Source: an uncultured Candidatus Pelagibacter sp. (GTDB lineage Bacteria > Pseudomonadota > Alphaproteobacteria > Pelagibacterales > Pelagibacteraceae). Taken from it: a stretch of 5,962 nt of DNA. The notes under the pieces were generated by a model. The model made no database searches. It was not told where the DNA came from and worked only from the letters and a program-made list of their open reading frames with translations. Below are positions 1 through 5,962 of this stretch, piece after piece. Made by a program: the position numbers and the translations under genes. The DNA is taken from the NCBI GenBank assembly GCA_937897125.1, contig CALCPL010000068.1, positions 1 to 5,962 of the forward strand, in the 5' to 3' direction. The first letter of the stretch is position 1; each line of letters starts with the position of its first letter.

Positions 1-321
1 ACTAATTATTCAACTGCTATGGAAATTTTATTTGAGGGTAGAGTATTTGATGCAGAAGAAGCATTTGAGAAAAAACTTGTTAACAGAGTAGTAGATGACA
101 AAAATGTTGAAAAAGAAGCTTACAGATCAGCAGAACTAATATGTGAAGGAGCACCAAAAGTTGCAAGATGGCACAAGCAATTTGCAAGAAATATTTTAAA
201 GAACGGTAAGGTGACTGAAAAAATAAACAATCTTGGTTATAAATGTTACGATACTGAGGATTTTAAAATTGGGTATAAATCCTTTTTGAATAAAACAAAA
301 CCTAAATTCAAAAATAAATAA
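1..321 (+). CDS. Enoyl-CoA hydratase/isomerase (crotonase) family protein, C-terminal part
   Basis: The reading frame is open from base 1, so this is the 3' end of a gene that begins outside the window; the ATG at base 19 is an internal Met, not the start. About 106 residues remain of a family usually 250-270 long. The visible part matches the crotonase C-terminal domain. It has the segment around LFEGRVFDAEEAFEKKLVNRVV (compare family pattern tG-x-x-i-x-A-x-E-A-x-x-x-G-L-V-n-x-V-V), then a helix with KVARWHKQFARN, and the usual ending EDFKIGYKSFLNKTKPKF. Family members hydrate, isomerise or cleave acyl-CoA thioesters in the cytoplasm. The oxyanion-hole glycine and catalytic glutamates lie in the missing part, so the reaction cannot be assigned. 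Two tandem TAA stops (319-324) end it, and the CoA-transferase ATG follows immediately, which argues for one operon and a shared CoA-thioester pathway. Confidence 0.88.
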   Translation, partial: TNYSTAMEILFEGRVFDAEEAFEKKLVNRVVDDKNVEKEAYRSAELICEGAPKVARWHKQFARNILKNGKVTEKINNLGYKCYDTEDFKIGYKSFLNKTKPKFKNK

Positions 322-324
322 TAA

Positions 325-1518
325 ATGACAGCTTCATTGAAGGGTATTCGTGTTTTGGAAATGTCTCAAATAATGGCTGGCCCAACTTGTGGATTATTAT
401 TAGCTGACCTTGGAGCTGAAGTTATAAAGATAGAAAAAACACCTGCTGGAGATGATACTAGAAATTTTCTCCCCCCTGAGATTAATGGAGAAGCTGCAGC
501 ATTTATGATGATGAATAGAAATAAAAAGGGAATAGCTTTAAATTTAAAAGATAAAGATGGAATAAAAATTTTTAAAGAAATGGTTAAAAATTCCGATGTA
601 GTTCTAGAAAATTTTAGAAAAGGCACATTAGAAAAATTAGGTATTGGTTATAATGTGCTGTCTGAGATTAATCCTAAAATAATTCTTTGTGAAATATCTG
701 GATATGGTAGAACTGGTCCTTATGCTGATAAAGGAGGGTTTGATTTAGTTGCTCAAGGAATGAGCGGTTTAATGAGTATAACTGGAGAGAGTAAAGATAA
801 GCCCCCAATGAAAGTTGGAGCACCCATCACAGATATTACCGCTGGTTTGTTGGCTTCAAGTGGAATTTTAGCTGCATTAATTCATAGAGAAAAAACTGGA
901 GAAGGTCAGAAAGTTGATACATCTTTATTTGAAGCTGGTATAGTTCATACTTATTGGCAATCAGCTATAGCAGGTGCTACTGGACAATCTCCTGGACCAC
1001 TTGGATCTGCACATCCTTTAACTGCTCCTTATCAAGCTTTTAAAACTAAAGATAAATGGATTACAGTGGGAGCTTCTAATCAAAACACATGGTTAATGCT
1101 ATTAAAGGCTATTAATCGTCAAGATCTTCAAGAAAATGAAATGTTTTCATCAAACCTGAGTAGAAAGAAAAATATTTCTCAGCTTGTAGATATACTTAAT
1201 ACTGAACTTTTAAAAAAAACATCAGATGAATGGCTAAAAATATTTGATAATAATGGTTTACCATGTGGACCTATAAATTCTATTACAGAAATGTTTGAAG
1301 ATCCACAAACAATTCATAGGGAAATGATAATTGAAGTTGATAATAAAAAAGCTGGCAAAAGCAAGGCTATTGGTATGCCAATCAAGTTTTCAAAAAGTAA
1401 AACAGAAAAATCAAAAGGTGCACCTAATTTAGGCGAACACACAAGAGAAATTATGCTGAGTTTTGGGTACAAGCACGAAGAGATAGAAGATTTTTATAAT
1501 AGAAAAGTAATACTTTAA
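325..1518 (+). CDS. Class III CoA-transferase (CaiB/BaiF family)
   Basis: This complete 397-residue protein is at the usual length for the family, which moves CoA between carboxylic acids in the cytoplasm through an aspartyl-CoA thioester. Visible hallmarks in order: the N-terminal GIRVLEMSQIMAGP segment (7-20), LADLGAEVIKIE (26-37), NRNKKGIALNLK (64-75), the ENFRKGTLEKLG stretch (95-106), ISGYGRTGPYADKGGFD (124-140) with the expected catalytic Asp at 140, then AQGMSGLMSITG (143-154), and the typical C-terminal LGEHTREIML (369-378). No key residue appears lost. The start is fixed by the upstream gene: TAA TAA ATG leaves only three bases between them, with no Shine-Dalgarno motif. Pairing with a crotonase resembles the carnitine caiB/caiD arrangement, but many CoA-transferase/hydratase pairs look alike, so the acid substrate is unknown. 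Formyl-, succinyl- or itaconyl-type transfer are all possible. The 3' end overlaps the convergent flavoprotein gene by four bases. Confidence 0.93.
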   Translation: MTASLKGIRVLEMSQIMAGPTCGLLLADLGAEVIKIEKTPAGDDTRNFLPPEINGEAAAFMMMNRNKKGIALNLKDKDGIKIFKEMVKNSDVVLENFRKGTLEKLGIGYNVLSEINPKIILCEISGYGRTGPYADKGGFDLVAQGMSGLMSITGESKDKPPMKVGAPITDITAGLLASSGILAALIHREKTGEGQKVDTSLFEAGIVHTYWQSAIAGATGQSPGPLGSAHPLTAPYQAFKTKDKWITVGASNQNTWLMLLKAINRQDLQENEMFSSNLSRKKNISQLVDILNTELLKKTSDEWLKIFDNNGLPCGPINSITEMFEDPQTIHREMIIEVDNKKAGKSKAIGMPIKFSKSKTEKSKGAPNLGEHTREIMLSFGYKHEEIEDFYNRKVIL

Positions 1519-4418
1519 TTTACAGTTTCAAAAATTTTAAATAGTAATTCAGAAACATGTTTACCTTTTTTATCAGATAAATCTGAAATTTGATGTCTAC
1601 AGCTAGTACCATTTGCAATAATAAAATCTTTTTCATCACTATTGTTTACCGCAGGTATCAAGGATAAATTTGCCATTTTTTTTGATATTTCATAGTGTTT
1701 ACTGTCGTAACCAAATGATCCAGCCATACCACAACAACTGGATTCTATCATTTTGTTATTAATCTTTAATTTAGATAAAAGATTTTTAAGGCCTTTCATT
1801 CTATCTTGAGATTTTTGATGACAATGACCGTGTATTAATACGTTTTGGTCAAATTTATTAATCTTAATATTATTATCATTTTCAATGTGTTCTAATATAA
1901 ATTCTTCCAATAAATAAAATTTATTTTTTATTTTTTCTCTATTTTTTACATCTTTTAATTTTTGATATTCATCACTGAAAGTAAGCAAGCAAGAAGGCTC
2001 AATTCCAACAACAGGTAAATCATAATAATTATTTTTAATGATATAATCATTAAATCGATTTAATTCATTTGCTGCTTTATCTAATTGACCATAAGAAATG
2101 TAGGTTCTTCCGCAACATAAAGGTCTATCTAAATTATCTTTATCATAACTTGGTATGATTGTTTGAAAACCTAGTTTGTTTAATACTTTTATAGCATATA
2201 TTAAATTTTGATTTTCAAAATTTATATTAAATGTGTCTGCAAATAGTATTAATTTTTTTTCAGATATCAATTGCTCAGTATATATTTTCTTTAAAACATT
2301 TTGACTTTGCACCTCTGGCATTTCTCTTTTGGTTGTAAAACCAAATGTTTCAATAATTGTTGAAATTATAGGTAGGTTTTTGACTTTATTAAATATTGGT
2401 GCAATGATTTTTAAAAGCCAAATCATCTTTGGCATCTCCGATATAACTTTATCTTTAATTCTCATACTAAATTTTTTGTAGTAATGAGATAGAAATTCAC
2501 TCTTCATTTTGGCCATATCTACAGACATAGGACATTCTCTTTGACAGGCTTTACAACTAACGCACAGTTCCATCGTTTCAAACATGTCTTTAGAGACAAA
2601 TGATCCCTCAGGTAATTGATTTGATAATGCTAATCTAAGTGTGTTTGCTCTACCTCTAACTAAGTCTTTTTCCTCTTTAGTTACTCGATATGAAGGGCAC
2701 ATTACACCTGAGTCAAGGTTTCTACATGCGCCGTTATTATTACACATTTCCACAGCATCTGACAATTGTCCCCAATCAGACCAATCATAATGTGTGTTAA
2801 TTTTTTCAGCCTGATAACCAGACTTATATCTCATTAGTGACCTATCGTTTGAAGTGAGTGGTCTTACAATTTTACCAGGATTTAAAAGATTTTTTTTGTC
2901 AAATGTATCTTTTATTTCTTCAAAAGCTTTTGTAATTTTTTCTCCAAACATCATTTTATGAAATTCAGATCTCACAATACCATCTCCATGCTCACCAGAG
3001 TGTGATCCTTTATAATTTTTTACTATTGCAAATGCCTCCTCTGATATAGATTTCATATTTTTTATGTCATTATCTGATTTCATATTTAAAACAGGTCTTA
3101 CGTGCAAGGTTCCAACAGATGCATGAGCATAGAACATTCCACTTGTGCCATATTTTTTAAATATTTCGTTTAAGCTTGCCGTGTAATCTGCCAAATGTTC
3201 AAGCGAGACAGCACAATCCTCAATAAAGGCAACTGGTTTTTTATCACCTTTCATCGACATTAGAATATTTAGCCCAGCTTTTCTTATATCAAAAACTTCT
3301 TTTTGCTCATTAAGGTCTGAATAATATTTAAACTGATTTTTTTTATTTTGGTTTAAAACAATGTATTCCAGGTCATTTATTTTTTTTTCATAAACTTTTT
3401 GATCTGTATCTATAAATTCTACCATCAATACAGCAGCAGGGTTTCCCTTGATATATTTTTTTATTCCTTCTGCGTACATAGGAATATCTTTTGCTAAATT
3501 CAATAGATTTCGATCCATTAACTCAACACATGTTGGTTTTAATTTTACGATTTCTTGAGATATTTCCATGGCTTGATGAAAATTATCAAAATAACAAACA
3601 CCCAGTATCTTATTTTTTGGTAATTCAGATAGCTTTAATTTAATTTTGTTAAATAAAGATAACGTTCCTTCTGATCCAACTAGTAAATGCGAGGAATTAA
3701 ATCCATTTGGATCAATTAAATCTATGTTATATCCACCAACTCTTCTTTGTGTTGTAGGCCAATGTTCATTTAATTCAGAACTTACGTTTTTTCTTACATC
3801 AATAAACTTGTTTATTATTTTATATAATTTGTCTTTATCATTTTTTGCAGATAAAAAATTTTTATCAATGTGATCAAATGTAGATATGGAGCCATCATCT
3901 AAAATTGCTTCTATTGCCAAAACATTATGTACCATATTTCCATAATATAATGATCTTGAGCCACAAGAATTGTTTGCAGACATTCCACCAATCGTAGCTC
4001 TACTACTAGTAGATACATCAACCGGAAACCACAATCCATGAGGTTTTAGTTGTGCATTTAAGTGATCTAATACAACACCTGGTTCTACCCAAACATATTT
4101 TTCCTCTAAATTTACTTCTAAAATTTTATTCTGATGCCTTGAATAATCTAAAACAATACTTTCTCCAACTGTCTGTCCACATTGAGAACTTCCACCACCT
4201 CTAGCTAACAATGGAATTGAATTTTTTTGAGAATATTCCATCAGATTTAGCACATCATTAGTATCTTTTGGTAAAACTACACCTATAGGCTTAATCTGAT
4301 AAACAGATGCATCAGTACTATATCTTCCTCTAGAAAATTCATCGAATAAAGTTTTTCCTTCAACCTTACTACTAATCTCTTTACCAATTTTTTGAATTTG
4401 ACTTGCACTTATACCCAT
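1515..4418 (-). CDS. Fused FAD/Fe-S D-2-hydroxyacid dehydrogenase (YdiJ / D-2-hydroxyglutarate dehydrogenase type)
   Basis: This complete 967-residue protein joins a GlcD-like flavin half to a GlcF-like iron-sulfur half, as in YdiJ (about 1,000 residues). The PCMH-type FAD-binding domain shows LARGGGSSQCGQTVGES (71-87), TIGGMSANNSCG (142-153) and LVGSEGTLSLF (246-256). The FAD-oxidase C-terminal domain shows IRKAG (378-382), HASVGTLHVRP (432-442), SGEHGDGIVRS (474-484) and LNPGKIV (512-518). His432, His439, Glu476 and His477 are likely metal or substrate ligands by family analogy. An Fe-S region follows: Cys559, 565 and 574, then a full C-x2-C-x2-C-x3-CP motif at 619-630. A hydrophobic helix-rich linker (about 663-693) leads to two cysteine-rich CCG domains (CCG 768-770 with Cys810; HGHCH 863-867, CCG 895-897, Cys940). 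It would oxidise a D-2-hydroxyacid and pass electrons to the respiratory chain; D-2-hydroxyglutarate, D-lactate and glycolate are candidate substrates. No Shine-Dalgarno motif precedes the ATG. Confidence 0.9.
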   Translation of the reverse strand: MGISASQIQKIGKEISSKVEGKTLFDEFSRGRYSTDASVYQIKPIGVVLPKDTNDVLNLMEYSQKNSIPLLARGGGSSQCGQTVGESIVLDYSRHQNKILEVNLEEKYVWVEPGVVLDHLNAQLKPHGLWFPVDVSTSSRATIGGMSANNSCGSRSLYYGNMVHNVLAIEAILDDGSISTFDHIDKNFLSAKNDKDKLYKIINKFIDVRKNVSSELNEHWPTTQRRVGGYNIDLIDPNGFNSSHLLVGSEGTLSLFNKIKLKLSELPKNKILGVCYFDNFHQAMEISQEIVKLKPTCVELMDRNLLNLAKDIPMYAEGIKKYIKGNPAAVLMVEFIDTDQKVYEKKINDLEYIVLNQNKKNQFKYYSDLNEQKEVFDIRKAGLNILMSMKGDKKPVAFIEDCAVSLEHLADYTASLNEIFKKYGTSGMFYAHASVGTLHVRPVLNMKSDNDIKNMKSISEEAFAIVKNYKGSHSGEHGDGIVRSEFHKMMFGEKITKAFEEIKDTFDKKNLLNPGKIVRPLTSNDRSLMRYKSGYQAEKINTHYDWSDWGQLSDAVEMCNNNGACRNLDSGVMCPSYRVTKEEKDLVRGRANTLRLALSNQLPEGSFVSKDMFETMELCVSCKACQRECPMSVDMAKMKSEFLSHYYKKFSMRIKDKVISEMPKMIWLLKIIAPIFNKVKNLPIISTIIETFGFTTKREMPEVQSQNVLKKIYTEQLISEKKLILFADTFNINFENQNLIYAIKVLNKLGFQTIIPSYDKDNLDRPLCCGRTYISYGQLDKAANELNRFNDYIIKNNYYDLPVVGIEPSCLLTFSDEYQKLKDVKNREKIKNKFYLLEEFILEHIENDNNIKINKFDQNVLIHGHCHQKSQDRMKGLKNLLSKLKINNKMIESSCCGMAGSFGYDSKHYEISKKMANLSLIPAVNNSDEKDFIIANGTSCRHQISDLSDKKGKHVSELLFKIFETVN

Positions 4419-4424
4419 TAAAGT

Positions 4425-4453
4425 TTGATAGAGGTTTATTTATTTTTTGTAAA
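4425..4453 (-). promoter_or_regulatory. Candidate promoter of the flavoprotein gene, possibly leaderless
   Basis: Read on the minus strand, TTTACA (4453-4448) is followed after exactly 17 bases by TATCAA (4430-4425). This is a fair sigma-70-like pair: five of six matches to TTGACA and four of six to TATAAT. Transcription would start close to the A of the ATG at 4418, giving an mRNA with little or no leader, which fits the lack of a ribosome binding site. In DNA this AT-rich such matches occur by chance, so the call is weak. Confidence 0.28.
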
Positions 4454-4481
4454 CTAATTTACCAAACTTTTTTAACGCAGT

Positions 4482-4711
4482 TTAAGAAATTTCTAATCCT
4501 AAACCAGGCTTTTCATTCAAAAATACCCATCTATTATTAATTTTATGAGAGTTTTCAAATAATTGAACTTGCAAAGGACCTTTTTCATCATCAAATGATT
4601 CATCAATTCTTCCTACGGGAGTAGATGCAGCTAATGGTGCGTTTATGTAGCAATTGTGGTTTGCTTAAATCCTTTAGGCACTCTAACATTCTTAATTATA
4701 GATTTAAGATT
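4482..4711 (-). pseudogene. Decayed C-terminal remnant of a mandelate racemase/muconate lactonizing (enolase superfamily) gene
   Basis: On the minus strand, a 60-codon open stretch (4664 down to the TAA at 4484-4482) contains no ATG and ends in INNRWVFLNEKPGLGLEIS. This matches the family's C-terminal pattern of a strand followed by P-G-L-G-x-E-[IV]. Upstream it reads INAPLAASTPVGRIDE, like the family's h-L-A-A-x-x-P-x-x-x-x-E segment. Just before that, in the adjacent frame (4711 to 4646), the DNA reads KNVRVPKGFKQTTIAT, resembling the family's V-x-P-H-G-F segment that directly precedes the L-A-A helix. The two pieces line up if one frameshift is placed near 4643-4652. Further upstream, stops interrupt all three frames (for example 4712-4714), and most of a roughly 370-residue enzyme is absent. 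The His expected after V-x-P is replaced by Lys. This looks like a dead fragment; family assignment is from pattern memory. A sequencing error could explain the frameshift but not the missing body. Confidence 0.55.
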
Positions 4712-4734
4712 CTAAGGTTTGTTGACCTTGATTA

Positions 4735-4740
4735 TATAAT
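4735..4740 (+). promoter_or_regulatory. Candidate -10 element of the aminotransferase gene
   Basis: A perfect TATAAT lies 21 bases upstream of the ATG at 4762 and would give a leader of about 15 bases. No good -35 is found at 16-18 bases; the nearby TTGACC (4722-4727) is only seven bases away and cannot pair with it. A small inverted repeat, AAGGT-6-ACCTT (4714-4729), sits just upstream and could be an operator, but this is speculative. Confidence 0.28.
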
Positions 4741-4761
4741 AACTTTAGCTTATACAGCATT

Positions 4762-5915
4762 ATGCCAATTTCAAATATTATTAGACCCGGTAAACATTTT
4801 TTGCAAATACCTGGACCAACAAACGTGCCAGATAGAGTTCTAAGAGCAATGGATTATCCTACCATTGATCATCGAGGACCTGATTTTGCAGAATTAGGTT
4901 TAAGAGTATTGGATAGAATTAAATTAATTTTTAAAACTTCTGAACCTGTAATAATTTTTCCAGCCTCAGGTACAGGCGCCTGGGAAGCTGCAATGGTTAA
5001 TACTTTAAGTGTTGGCGATAAGATTTTAATGTTTGAAACGGGTCATTTCTCTACTCTTTGGTATGATATTGCAGAAAAATTTGGATTAGAAATAGATTTT
5101 ATTAAAGGTGACTGGAGAACAGGTGTAGATCCAAATATTGTTGAACAGAAATTAAAAGAAGATAAAGAAAAAAAAATTAAAGCAGTTTGTGCTGTACACA
5201 ATGAAACTTCCACAGGTGTAACTAGTAGAATTGGTGAAATAAGAAAAGCAATGGATAATGCAAATCATCCAGCCTTATTATTTGTAGACACAATATCTTC
5301 TTTAGGATCAATTGATTATAAGCATGAAGAATGGAAAGTAGATGTTACAGTTGGTGGATCTCAAAAGGGTTTATTATTACCTCCAGGGCTTTCTTTTAAT
5401 GCGATAAGCTCAAAAGCTTTAGAGGCTTATAAAAACTCAGACTTACCTAAATCTTATTGGGATTGGGAGCCAATGATAGAGAGTAATAAAAAAGGTCATT
5501 TTCCATACACGCCAGCTACAAACTTGTTATACGGATTAGATGAAGCGATTAATATGCTTATGGAAGAGGGTTTAGAAAATGTATTTAGTAGACATAAAAG
5601 ATTTGCTGAAGCAACCAGGATAGCTGTGAATGCTTGGGGGCTAGAAGTACTTTGTAAAAACTCAGAAGAATATTCTAGTACATTAACAGCAGTTCTTGTT
5701 CCAGAAGGTCATGACGCAGACGCACTAAGAAAAATAATCTTGGATGATTATAATATGTCTTTAGGGGCAGGATTAGCAAAAGTTGCTGGAAAAATATTTA
5801 GAATTGGTCATTTAGGTGATTTTAATGAACTAATGCTCGCTGGAACGTTAGCAGGAGTTGAGATGGGTTTAATGAAATCTAAAATACCTTATAAAAAAGG
5901 TGGTATACTTAAAGC
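4762..5915 (+). CDS. Serine-glyoxylate aminotransferase-type PLP enzyme, 3' end missing
   Basis: About 384 genuine codons are present, and the frame runs into adapter sequence without a native stop. The protein is a fold-type I class V aminotransferase. It shows the N-terminal LQIPGPTNVPDRVLRAM (14-30) and TIDHRGPDF (34-42), the cofactor phosphate-binding SGTGAWE (69-75), HNETSTGV (146-153), FVDTISSLGS (174-183) with Asp176, the PLP-binding lysine Lys202 in GGSQKGLLLP (198-207), and KIFRIGHLGD (344-353) with the substrate carboxylate-binding Arg347. By comparison with remembered methylotroph serine-glyoxylate aminotransferases, only about 10-20 C-terminal residues are lost. The typical reaction is serine + glyoxylate to hydroxypyruvate + glycine. 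Close relatives include the aspartate-glyoxylate aminotransferase BhcA of the beta-hydroxyaspartate cycle and alanine-glyoxylate enzymes; the DWEPM and GHFPYTP segments look more like the serine enzyme. The start is the first ATG after the in-frame stop at 4729; there is no Shine-Dalgarno motif. It is divergent from the flavoprotein gene, which might supply glyoxylate if its substrate is glycolate. Confidence 0.88.
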
Positions 5916-5962
5916 CTGTCTCTTATACACATCTCCGAGCCCACGAGACAAGAGGCAATCTC
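5916..5962. other. Illumina Nextera adapter read-through (sequencing artefact)
   Basis: Bases 5916-5934 are the Tn5 mosaic end CTGTCTCTTATACACATCT. Bases 5935-5949 are CCGAGCCCACGAGAC, the Nextera read-2 adapter in reverse complement. Bases 5950-5957 (AAGAGGCA) sit in the i7 index position and match the Nextera index I know as N711. The final ATCTC is the start of the P7 flow-cell sequence. Its high GC differs sharply from the AT-rich DNA before it. This is untrimmed library adapter at a contig end, not genomic DNA and not a real Tn5/IS50 end. Read in the aminotransferase frame it would add the false peptide CLLYTSPSPRDKRQS. Confidence 0.98.

Noticed and set aside
366..626. 86-codon minus-strand open frame inside the CoA-transferase gene
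   Set aside because: It lies wholly within a well-supported coding region on the other strand, has no recognisable motif, and reads as the antisense of conserved family segments.
3646..3873. 75-codon plus-strand open frame inside the flavoprotein gene
   Set aside because: It is antisense to the conserved FAD-binding domain and shows only low-complexity hydrophobic sequence; a shadow frame.
4449..4473. Hairpin GTAAA-CTAA-TTTAC followed by a T-run, as a possible terminator
   Set aside because: The stem is five AT-rich base pairs, the T-run is several bases away, and no plus-strand gene ends upstream. On the minus strand the tail is A-rich. A chance palindrome is more likely.
4722..4727. TTGACC as a -35 box for the aminotransferase
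   Set aside because: It is only seven bases from the TATAAT, and the hexamer at 17-base spacing (TTAGCT, 4745-4750) is a poor -10.
4625..4843. 72-codon plus-strand open frame crossing the start of the aminotransferase
   Set aside because: It overlaps the aminotransferase N-terminus, including its IPGPTN motif, in another frame and runs antisense over the pseudogene; no family resemblance.
5916..5934. A natural Tn5/IS50-type transposon end
   Set aside because: It is followed directly by Nextera adapter, index and P7 bases, so it is the engineered mosaic end from library preparation.
1..5962. CRISPR array, tRNA/rRNA, insertion sequence or novel defence system
   Set aside because: No spaced direct repeats, RNA gene signatures, transposase or defence domains are visible; all intact genes belong to familiar metabolic families.

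Overview
The window is a 5,962-base piece of AT-rich DNA (roughly 30 % GC by eye), tightly packed, with TAA stops and no Shine-Dalgarno motifs visible. The protein families and base composition suggest a streamlined marine alphaproteobacterium of the SAR11 (Pelagibacterales) type. This lineage call is inference from style and gene content; no marker gene is present. The right end is not biological: the last 47 bases are Illumina Nextera adapter with an i7 index, so the contig ends in untrimmed read-through, as expected for a metagenome or single-cell assembly.

Layout, left to right. (1) Bases 1-321, plus strand: the C-terminal part of an enoyl-CoA hydratase/isomerase (crotonase) cut by the window edge. 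(2) Bases 325-1518, plus: a complete class III (CaiB/BaiF) CoA-transferase, three bases after the crotonase stop and almost certainly in the same operon. (3) Bases 1515-4418, minus: a large fused FAD/iron-sulfur 2-hydroxyacid dehydrogenase (GlcD-like half plus GlcF-like half, YdiJ / D-2-hydroxyglutarate dehydrogenase type). It converges on the CoA-transferase, and the two genes share a TTAA palindrome that holds both stop codons. (4) Bases 4419-4761: 343 bases with no intact gene. They hold the decayed C-terminal end of a mandelate racemase/muconate lactonizing (enolase superfamily) gene on the minus strand and weak candidate promoters for the two flanking divergent genes. (5) Bases 4762-5915, plus: a serine-glyoxylate aminotransferase-type PLP enzyme, missing only its last residues because the contig ends. 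(6) Bases 5916-5962: adapter.

Functionally the window is small-molecule carbon metabolism. The hydratase and CoA-transferase would activate an organic acid as a CoA thioester and hydrate or dehydrate it. The flavoprotein would oxidise a D-2-hydroxyacid and pass electrons through Fe-S clusters towards the respiratory chain. The aminotransferase would use glyoxylate (or a related 2-oxoacid) as amino acceptor. A glycolate/glyoxylate or 2-hydroxyacid link between the last two is plausible but not shown by the sequence. I see no rRNA, tRNA, CRISPR array, insertion sequence, phage gene or defence system, and no convincing sign of a new system. The most notable items are the adapter tail with its false C-terminal peptide and the unannotated pseudogene.
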